This document shows, piece after piece, positions 49,842-56,488 of a stretch of 56,488 bases of DNA (positions within the stretch are counted from its first letter, which is position 1; each line of letters begins with the position of its first letter). The notes under the pieces were generated by a model. The model was not told where the DNA came from. It was given only the letters and a program-made list of their open reading frames with translations, and did not search any database. Source of the DNA: Bacteroidota bacterium (GTDB taxonomy: Bacteria; Bacteroidota; Rhodothermia; Rhodothermales; Salinibacteraceae). The DNA lies in contig JAAAOI010000191.1 of assembly GCA_009908945.1 (NCBI GenBank), positions 1 to 56,488 on the forward strand, in the 5' to 3' direction. The position numbers and the translations under genes were made by a program.

Positions 49842-50813
49842 ATGCACGATCACCACACGCCTTCGCTTCGCTCGCCTCGGGTCTACCGCTTCGTGGTAGG
49901 CGTCACGGTGCTGGCCGCGGGCCTTTCCCTGCTTACAGATCCGGCCCAGATGGGCCTCGTCGAACTGGCTGTACTGTTTGGCGCTGTGCTGCTGCTCGGG
50001 ATTCCGCACGGCGCCATCGACCATCTCGTAGCCTCCGAGGTGTACGGGCTTGACGCGACGGTGAAGGACCAGGCCAAGTTCTATGTGTTCTACCTGCTGC
50101 TAATGCTCGTCTATGGCGCGCTGTGGGTGATCTTTCCTGTGGCGTGCCTGCTGCTATTTCTGGCGTTTGCGGTATATCATTTCGGGCAATCGGACCTCGA
50201 GTACCTTGGGCTTCCCGCACCCGATCAGTACGCCCTCTATGTGTCGCGTGGGGTGCTCCTCATCGGCCTGCCCATCGTAGCCCACCTGGAGGTCGTCTCC
50301 CCTATCTTTGTTCAGATCGCAGGCCTGGATTTGCTGGCGTATCCGTGGCTGGCCGAGCATACCACCGCATGGACAATTGGCGTGGTCTTACAGCACGCGG
50401 CGCTGACTGGCATGCTGGCGCTACGGCATCAGGTAGAGGGTGCAGCTGTGGGCCGCGAAGCGCTCAACATTGCACTGCTAACCGGGCTCTTTCTCGTCGC
50501 CAACCCGCTCGTCGCCTTTGCCGTCTATTTTGGCTTCTGGCACTCGCTGGGGCATATCTTGGAACTTATCCGGTATTTCAACCGGCAGGGCGAGGCTATG
50601 TCTGTCTGGAGCTTTTACCGCAAAGCCGCAGCGTTCACCCTGATGTCCGTACTGGGCCTCCTCATGCTGTATGGCCTAAATAGTGCGTTCGGTTTGGAGG
50701 AGCATATGATTTCGCTGCTCTTTATCCTCATTGCCGTACTCACCCTTCCCCACATGGTGATTGTGGAGCGATTCTATCAAGATAAAAAGGTCAGCCCGTC
50801 GGTGACAGGCTGA
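49842..50813 (+). CDS. blh: Brp/Blh-family beta-carotene 15,15'-dioxygenase
   Basis: LLLGIPHGAIDHLVASEVYGL, FAVYHFGQSDLEYLG, VYFGFWHSLGHILELIRYFN: His motifs of Brp/Blh; multi-TM; downstream of crtY. Confidence 0.92.
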   Translation: MHDHHTPSLRSPRVYRFVVGVTVLAAGLSLLTDPAQMGLVELAVLFGAVLLLGIPHGAIDHLVASEVYGLDATVKDQAKFYVFYLLLMLVYGALWVIFPVACLLLFLAFAVYHFGQSDLEYLGLPAPDQYALYVSRGVLLIGLPIVAHLEVVSPIFVQIAGLDLLAYPWLAEHTTAWTIGVVLQHAALTGMLALRHQVEGAAVGREALNIALLTGLFLVANPLVAFAVYFGFWHSLGHILELIRYFNRQGEAMSVWSFYRKAAAFTLMSVLGLLMLYGLNSAFGLEEHMISLLFILIAVLTLPHMVIVERFYQDKKVSPSVTG

Positions 50814-50817
50814 CCTT
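50787..50817 (-). terminator. Rho-independent terminator for the fasciclin gene, embedded in the blh 3' end
   Basis: Perfect 10-bp stem AAGGTCAGCC/GGCTGACCTT, 11-nt loop; minus-strand read continues CCTTTTTATC. Confidence 0.8.
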
Positions 50818-50868
50818 GCGATGTGCACGCAGTGTATTGCACATCCGATCGCTACGAGCGGCTACGTT

Positions 50869-51396
50869 TTAGTAGCTGTCTTCCTCTGACTCCGTCGTCG
50901 GGGGAAGGAGTACGCTGTCAATGACGTGGATAACTCCATTGGATGCCTCGATATCCGTCTGGACTACCTGAGCAGTGTCAGCAAGTCGCACCGTTTCCCC
51001 GTCCACCTCAATGGAAACCGCCGAACCCATCAGCGTCGTGACTTCGTCCAGGCCCACGACGTCTGCAGCCATTGCCTCACCTTCAACAACGTGGTAGGTC
51101 AGGATCTGGGTCAGCAACTCCCTGTTTTCGGGCTGCAGCAGCGCCTCAAGCTCTCCGTCGGGAAGGGCTTCGAACGCCTCGTTGGTGGGCGCAAATACGG
51201 TGAAGGGACCTTCGCCATCCAGCACTCCTACCAGCCCAGCCGTATCAAGAGCTGTGACGAGCGTGGAGAAGTTTTCGTTGCCAGCTGCGATCTCTGCAAT
51301 GGTGGCCTCGCCATCTTGCGCGTCAGCCGAAAGGGGAAGGAGCAGGAGCAGAAGCAGACCCGACAGGAGGGCAATAGATTGCTTGAACGTTTTCAT
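50869..51396 (-). CDS. Secreted fasciclin (FAS1) domain protein
   Basis: Signal peptide MKTFKQSIALLSGLLLLLLLPLSADAQ; FSTLVTALDTAGLVGVLDGEGPFTVFAPTNEAFEALP...LTYHVVEGE...ASNGVIHVIDSVLLP. Confidence 0.94.
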   Translation of the reverse strand: MKTFKQSIALLSGLLLLLLLPLSADAQDGEATIAEIAAGNENFSTLVTALDTAGLVGVLDGEGPFTVFAPTNEAFEALPDGELEALLQPENRELLTQILTYHVVEGEAMAADVVGLDEVTTLMGSAVSIEVDGETVRLADTAQVVQTDIEASNGVIHVIDSVLLPPTTESEEDSY

Positions 51397-51472
51397 AGTG
51401 TGGATTGTGGCTTGTGAGAAAAAAGATACTCGCCCAATCTCTGGGCTGGCAGCCTGGTTTCTCCACACTATG
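51394..51472 (-). promoter_or_regulatory. Leader with 11-bp perfect inverted repeat overlapping the fasciclin start codon
   Basis: CATAGTGTGGA (51394-51404) and TCCACACTATG (51462-51472); the ATG of the minus-strand gene is in one arm; inner hairpin GCCCA/TGGGC at 51432-51446. Confidence 0.55.
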
Positions 51473-51646
51473 ACGCAGTCGCAACGTGCGGTACCTGGCC
51501 CTGCGAATGTACAGACCTGGTTACACCCGTAACGCATGTGTCTCGGAAGAAACGCACCTTGCGTATCCGCCTACACCACAGCACAGGTGTGGCATCCGAG
51601 CCTTCAGGCGTTCTTTGAAGTATTCGCTCACGCGCACGGTAAGCGC

Positions 51647-52036
51647 TCAAGACTGCGTCGACTGGCGCTCCGCACGCCGAGTAAAAACAGCCTGTAGAGC
51701 AATCAGGATATACGTTCCCGTCAGCAATGCCGTGATGGCTTGCTCCAGCACCGCCATGGGCCGTCCCACCGGGCTGCCGCTGAGCAGCGCTGGAACCTCG
51801 ATGAGCGATGACACCGTGCCCGCAAAGGCCAGGGTGGCAAGAAGCACGGCCCCCCCGATCAAAAGCAGAAAGGAACCGTTGCCTTGCTGCGCTGCTATTC
51901 CAAGGGCTAAGATAGGCACCCCAAAGAAGGCAGGGATGAGTGGCGTCCAGCTTGAGAAATCGAACCCCAACAACCCAAAGGTGCCGATGCCGAGTATGAT
52001 GAGCGCTGCGCCCAGTCCGATCGTGCGTTCGGCCAC
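51647..52036 (-). CDS. Small multi-TM hypothetical membrane protein
   Basis: 129 aa with about four hydrophobic helices, e.g. IGLGAALIILGIGTFGLLGF, FLLLIGGAVLLATLAFAGTV. Confidence 0.65.
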   Translation of the reverse strand: MAERTIGLGAALIILGIGTFGLLGFDFSSWTPLIPAFFGVPILALGIAAQQGNGSFLLLIGGAVLLATLAFAGTVSSLIEVPALLSGSPVGRPMAVLEQAITALLTGTYILIALQAVFTRRAERQSTQS

Positions 52037-52164
52037 GTTGCTACTCCACGTTGTGAGACAAATGCGGACAACATTAGCAGTGGGGCTTTACCAATAATGC
52101 TTTCGTAGGGTGCCGTTGCTACGTATATTTCGCTGACCCTTCACCCAGTCGCTCCCCTGTTTGC

Positions 52165-52824
52165 ATGCGTCCCTCTTTTTCCGTTGCACTTCCAGAGGAG
52201 GCTCCCTGGGAAGAGGCTGCCAACAGCATTACCCATGGCGTGGGCTTTGTGTTAAGCATCCTTGGGACTTCACTCTTGCTGGCCATCACGGCACTCAATG
52301 GTACGCTCCTGCATCTGGTTGGCTGCGGCGTGTTTGGAACGACCCTCGTGCTCATGTACACGGCCTCCACGCTCTACCACGGGACTACAGCACCGCGCCT
52401 CAAGCGTATCTTCCGGGTACTGGACCACGTGGCCATCTATTTCTTCATCGCGGGCTCCTACACCCCTTTTCTGCTGATTCACTTCGGTGACAGTTTTGGG
52501 TGGTCCTTGCTTGGGGTGATCTGGGGCATCGCTGTAGTGGGGGCTGTTTTTAAGTTGTTCTTTACCGGCCGGTTTGCGCGGTTGTCGGTTGCCCTTTACA
52601 TTGGAATGGGCTGGCTCATCGTGCTTAGCGCCGAGCGGCTGCTGGAAGCCGTACCACCGGGCTGCCTGGCCTGGCTTACGGCGGGGGGGCTGCTGTACAC
52701 CGGCGGGGTCATCTTTTTTGCTTGGAAGCGCCTGCCCTACAATCACGCCATCTGGCACCTGTTCGTGCTGGCGGGGAGCATCTGTCACTATATCGCTGTG
52801 ATGCGCTACATCGCACCCCTCTAA
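52165..52824 (+). CDS. Hemolysin III / PAQR-family membrane protein
   Basis: EEAANSITHGVGFVLSILGTSLLL, YTASTLYHGTTAPRLKRIFRVLDHVAIYFFIAGSYTPF, NHAIWHLFVLAGSICHYIAVM. Confidence 0.93.
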   Translation: MRPSFSVALPEEAPWEEAANSITHGVGFVLSILGTSLLLAITALNGTLLHLVGCGVFGTTLVLMYTASTLYHGTTAPRLKRIFRVLDHVAIYFFIAGSYTPFLLIHFGDSFGWSLLGVIWGIAVVGAVFKLFFTGRFARLSVALYIGMGWLIVLSAERLLEAVPPGCLAWLTAGGLLYTGGVIFFAWKRLPYNHAIWHLFVLAGSICHYIAVMRYIAPL

Positions 52825-53080
52825 CGAACTGCAGCACGCTCGTACCCCCAGGCATTGGGGCTGGCAGGCCGTGTGCTTTACAACGCCCGCCGGCTCCAAC
52901 AAGCGGCTCAACTGCGCCTTATGGGACACACCATGTGGCAGGCCATTACCGGTGTTGCATCCCCGTCCGGCAGCGCCCATTCGCCTACTGTTGACGGCAC
53001 ATTGAGCGGTAGCATCCCTCATCTCTGGCCTTCGGCTCCAGCGCTTATAGCACCCGAATAGTAGGCCAACGGATCTTTTG

Positions 53081-53097
53081 ACCTAATATAATTAGGT
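53081..53097. promoter_or_regulatory. 17-bp perfect palindrome in an AT-rich block upstream of a GNAT gene
   Basis: ACCTAAT-ATA-ATTAGGT. Confidence 0.55.
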
Positions 53098-53213
53098 AAT
53101 ATAATCTTTTTGAGATAATATCAGAGGTATTTTTTGACATTGCTATGTTAAGTTTGTAGCGTGGGAGCCGATAGTTTGTAGTGACCTCTGCCACCCATTG
53201 AGCTCGGCCTTCC

Positions 53214-53756
53214 ATGGATGTTGTTGCCCGCAATTCTCGGGTTCTCCTGACTACCCTCAACTGGAGCAATTTCTATCAGCACTACCGCTGGTCCAATGAT
53301 CCTGCCTTGCAACAAGAGGAGGTGGCGACAACCTTCCCCCGCGAACCCGTCTATGCCTTCAAACAGCGCTTTGAAGCCATGAGGCGTCCGGATCGAGAAG
53401 CGCTCGACCTGGAGATCCACACCGCGGATGGGGCGCTCATTGGGGTAGCCTACATCGACTGGCAGTCCGATCCGGCGGCTCCTCAGGTTGGACTGACCAT
53501 TTGCGATACCACCCGTCGTGGACAGGGCTTCGGAAAGGCCGCTTTGCAGGCATTGCTTGAGGTGTGCTTCACGAAACGCCCATTCGAACGGGTCCAGGCC
53601 ACTGCCCATCCCTTTCAGCACGCGTGGCTTCAGCTACTACGGCAAGCGGGCTTCACCGCATCGGGTTCTGATGCCGCCCCCGCTCCCTTCACTCTTTCGC
53701 GCCAGAACCACCGACAGCCGCCGCTAACGCGTTCCATGACCGCAAAAGCTGCATAG
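53214..53756 (+). CDS. GNAT-family N-acetyltransferase (paralogue 1)
   Basis: HYRWSNDPALQQ...LDLEIHTADGALIGVAYIDW...VGLTICDTTRRGQGFGKAALQALLEVCF...ATAHPFQHAWLQLLRQAGF. Confidence 0.85.
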   Translation: MDVVARNSRVLLTTLNWSNFYQHYRWSNDPALQQEEVATTFPREPVYAFKQRFEAMRRPDREALDLEIHTADGALIGVAYIDWQSDPAAPQVGLTICDTTRRGQGFGKAALQALLEVCFTKRPFERVQATAHPFQHAWLQLLRQAGFTASGSDAAPAPFTLSRQNHRQPPLTRSMTAKAA

Positions 53757-53821
53757 GGTAAGGCTACACGGCGCATGGCCGAACACCGCACACCCCACGC
53801 CGTACAGCATTTTTTACACGT

Positions 53822-53868
53822 TGGAAGCGCTACCAAAACCGCGGGTAGTTTATGGAAGCGCTACCAAA
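53822..53868. promoter_or_regulatory. Pair of cre/LacI-family-like operators
   Basis: TGGAAGCGCTACCAAA at 53822-53837 and 53853-53868, matching TGNAANCGNTNNCA. Confidence 0.55.
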
Positions 53869-54013
53869 CGCGCCGAAAGCGCACGGGGGCTTTACCATAT
53901 GCGCTATGGCTTGCCTCAACAGCCAACTAAGCTGTAACGCAGCTGCAAAGACGCCTCTCAGTGACGAGCCGCCCAGGCTGCGTTTTTCTCCTTGCTCATA
54001 ACCGCTTGATGTC

Positions 54014-54628
54014 ATGGAACTGCATGCCCCCCCACAGCTCACTGGCCCCAACGTTTCGTTAGGTCCGTTGCAAATGAGCAACCTGTACACGCATCACCGC
54101 TGGAACAACGATCCAGAGCTTAATCGCTACGATAGCATGGAGCCAGTGCCCGAGAAAGAGCCCCTTTCGTCCTTCAAAAGGCGACTGGAGCAGATGATTA
54201 CGTCGCCGCCGCCGGGGGTGTTGGACTGGGAGATCCACACGGCGGAGGGCGAGCTCATCGGGCTGGCCTTTGCCGACCACCTGAGCACAGCGTCGCAGCG
54301 CTGTCGGATTGGGGTAACGATTTGCGACCGCTCATGCTGGGGTAAGGGCTACGGGGCCGGCACGCTCCACGTACTGCTGGGCTACCTCTTCAACGACCTC
54401 CAGTTACACCGGGTAGCCGCACAGTCCTTTCCCTTCAACACCGCTTGGCGTAAGCTTCTGGAGGGCATGGGCTTCACCCACGAGAGCGTACAGGCTGACT
54501 TTCTGCTGCGCGATGGCCAGCGGTTTGGGTTGCACACGTATGCAATGCTGAGGCCCTACTACGAGGCTCACGCTAAGACCTTGCCGCGGCCTTGGGAAGC
54601 CCACGCGGTGCCCACGCCCGCGGCCTGA
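54014..54628 (+). CDS. GNAT-family N-acetyltransferase (paralogue 2)
   Basis: HHRWNNDPELNRYDS...LDWEIHTAEGELIGLAFADH...IGVTICDRSCWGKGYGAGTLHVLLGYLF...SFPFNTAWRKLLEGMGF. Confidence 0.87.
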   Translation: MELHAPPQLTGPNVSLGPLQMSNLYTHHRWNNDPELNRYDSMEPVPEKEPLSSFKRRLEQMITSPPPGVLDWEIHTAEGELIGLAFADHLSTASQRCRIGVTICDRSCWGKGYGAGTLHVLLGYLFNDLQLHRVAAQSFPFNTAWRKLLEGMGFTHESVQADFLLRDGQRFGLHTYAMLRPYYEAHAKTLPRPWEAHAVPTPAA

Positions 54629-54719
54629 CGTGTTTCATCCCATAGCGTATGCACGAGACGCCCGGCGGACGGCTTCGTGAACGCAGGTACGGTAGGTACG
54701 CTGAGGACCGGCAAAGCGA

Positions 54720-56488
54720 TCAGAAGCGAAAGTTGAAGCCCAGCGTCGGCAGGAGTGGGAGCATCGTTGCAGATTGGCGCTCCAGCCGCGGGGCGGCCTC
54801 TGGCGCATCGGGGTCGGTGACGGCGGCATACTGGTAGGCCAACACGTTGCCTCGATTGTAGACGTTGATCACGTCGAGATAGGCCTCCCCCGGCATCCCA
54901 AAAACATGCACCTCTCGGCTCAGGCGCACGTCGAGGCGATGGTACAGCGGGAGGCGGGCGCTGTTGAGATTTTCGGCGTCGCCGTATTGGGGCTCGAAGC
55001 GCACGAGGCCTGTTTCGCTGTTGGTAAGCACCGTGGGCTCTGTATCTGCCTCTGGATCATCCACGTCCAATGGCCGCACGACGATAGGGGCAGTGCCGAC
55101 GGCTGGCGTATACGGGAAGCCGGTGCCGAGGCGGAACGTAGTACCGAGCGTCCACTTGCGGCTCAGATGCGTGTTGACGACCACGTTGAGGGTGTGGCGC
55201 CGGTCGTAGTCGAAGGGAAATGTGATCCGGCTTCCGGGTGCTTCCTGCCGCGTGCGGGATCGCGTCGCCCGCGCGTAGGCGTACGAGATCCACCCCGTGA
55301 ACCGGTCGCCCGCAGCGGAGCGCTGCTTCTCCAGCGACACCTCCAGCCCATACGCGTAGCCTTCGGCCTCATTCACCGGGCGCGTGGTGAGCCCTACAGC
55401 TTCTTCTACGCGGACTCCGTAGGCGTCTGGGTTGGTGCGGGGCAGGCCCTGTGTATCATCAAAGCGCGCTACGGCCCGGGTCACGCGGCCCCGGGCCTGC
55501 ACGATGAGATCGTCGAACGTTTTGACGTACCCCTCCACGCGGGCCTGGTACCGGTCGTCCAGCCCGTGTGTCAGACCGAGCACATAATGGTATGATACCT
55601 CGGCCTGCAGGCTTTGCAGCCCGACGTCTTCGGAGAGATCAAAGGCTTGCGGGTCATCCAGCAGCTTTTCAAAACCCGGTGACTGCACATAGCGCCCCCA
55701 CGCCCCGCGCAGGGTGGTGGCATCTGTGACCCGGAGGGAAGCGCTCAACCGTGGCGAGAGGTAGGATCGGTCGATGAGGCGGTAATAGTCGAGCCGGAGG
55801 CCCGGCTGCACGAAGAGGCGATCCGAGAGAAGCTCTACCCGGGTTTGGGCGTAGGCGTGGTAGCGATAATAGCGCTCGCCCTGGTCGAATTGCTCGGGGA
55901 AAGCGCCCACCCCAAACGGGCTATCCTGCTGAAACGACTCGAAGAGCGCGCGGCCTACGTCGTTGAGGTCAAGGTCGAACTGCAGCGTTGTTTCCAGCCA
56001 GTCCACGCCGCCCCCCACCTCGATGAGTTGACGCGGAGCCTCAAGCGTCGTGCGCTGGAGCAGGCTGTGCTTTTGGAAGAGGAAGCTCTGATCGTAGGCG
56101 AACGAGGCCGCGTTTACGGTATCGTTCGCCGCTACAATCTGACTGCCATCGAAGGCGTCACGCGGAACGATGTTGCCGGCGCTGGCCAGATCCCCCGCGT
56201 TGCGATAGGTGCTGGCCGTGAGTTGCAGGTTGAGGGCCGGGGTAGGCGTCCAATCATAGGTTGCGTAAGCTACATCATTCCGTGTGAGATCCTCCGCCGC
56301 CACGCGGTCGGCGTCCGAGCCGCGGTCATCCAGTGCCCCCTCTACGGCAATGTCCAGCGCGTCGCGGCTGGTAATGCCGCCGATCCGGATGCGGTGCCCC
56401 GGAGCCGGACGTAGCGTGAGGCGGCCTTGCAGATCAGCGAAGTTGGGAAAGCGTGTGTTTTCTCCCACGGCCTCCAGCTCGCGGGCCA
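54720..56488 (-). CDS. TonB-dependent receptor, C-terminal part (5' end beyond window)
   Basis: Open frame to the right edge; barrel motifs DATTLRGAWGRYVQSPGFEKLLDDPQ, NEAEGYAYGLEVSLEKQ, FTGWISYAYARATR, FDYDRRHTLNVVVNTHLSRKWTLGTTFRLGTGFPYTP, C-terminal LGFNFRF. Confidence 0.9.
   Translation of the reverse strand, partial: ARELEAVGENTRFPNFADLQGRLTLRPAPGHRIRIGGITSRDALDIAVEGALDDRGSDADRVAAEDLTRNDVAYATYDWTPTPALNLQLTASTYRNAGDLASAGNIVPRDAFDGSQIVAANDTVNAASFAYDQSFLFQKHSLLQRTTLEAPRQLIEVGGGVDWLETTLQFDLDLNDVGRALFESFQQDSPFGVGAFPEQFDQGERYYRYHAYAQTRVELLSDRLFVQPGLRLDYYRLIDRSYLSPRLSASLRVTDATTLRGAWGRYVQSPGFEKLLDDPQAFDLSEDVGLQSLQAEVSYHYVLGLTHGLDDRYQARVEGYVKTFDDLIVQARGRVTRAVARFDDTQGLPRTNPDAYGVRVEEAVGLTTRPVNEAEGYAYGLEVSLEKQRSAAGDRFTGWISYAYARATRSRTRQEAPGSRITFPFDYDRRHTLNVVVNTHLSRKWTLGTTFRLGTGFPYTPAVGTAPIVVRPLDVDDPEADTEPTVLTNSETGLVRFEPQYGDAENLNSARLPLYHRLDVRLSREVHVFGMPGEAYLDVINVYNRGNVLAYQYAAVTDPDAPEAAPRLERQSATMLPLLPTLGFNFRF

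Noticed and set aside
51520-51533. GTTAC-ACCC-GTAAC short inverted repeat
   Set aside because: Only 5-bp arms; expected by chance in a window this size without other support.
52855-53061. 68-aa plus-strand ORF after hemolysin III
   Set aside because: Short, non-ATG start, no recognisable family; cannot be separated from chance.
1-56488. tRNA/rRNA genes, CRISPR arrays, transposases, prophage, restriction-modification or defence genes
   Set aside because: Intergenic regions and ORF translations were read through; none showed convincing signatures. A tRNAscan/Rfam search would be decisive for small RNAs.

Overview
The 56.5 kb window is GC-rich chromosomal DNA from a bacterium resembling a Rhodothermota/Salinibacter-type Bacteroidota halophile (inference from acidic proteins, TonB/DUF4249 and FecR loci, bacillithiol and crtY-blh genes). 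I see no rRNA, tRNA, CRISPR array, transposase or phage module. Most of it is core genome: accC (truncated at the left edge), accB, efp, bshB1-like, leuS, a purine nucleoside phosphorylase, a SpoIIE/PP2C phosphatase, an AI-2E transporter, recX, a sigma/FecR/TonB/DUF4249 surface-signalling locus, an S9 peptidase, an SDR plus lipid kinase pair, a GT4 glycogen synthase, DUF493, an orphan FAD oxidoreductase, a phasin, clpB, amtB with PII, lemA with an M48 protease, a Ser/Thr kinase-TPR, smc, an FKBP, crtY-blh, a fasciclin protein, hemolysin III, two GNAT paralogues and a TonB receptor truncated at the right edge. The best candidate for an under-described system is at 27.5-31.4 kb. It has a small two-Cys membrane protein that appears split by a one-base frameshift, a ZnuD-like TonB receptor, and a lipoprotein made of two ~143-aa copies of a His-rich GDHVHLYP module; I infer a metal (zinc?) acquisition operon. 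Other items of note are a perfect 11-bp inverted repeat placing the fasciclin start codon inside a potential mRNA stem, paired palindromic operators upstream of the phasin gene, cre/LacI-like operator pairs, a terminator embedded in the blh 3' end, and a PII protein with a degenerate T-loop.
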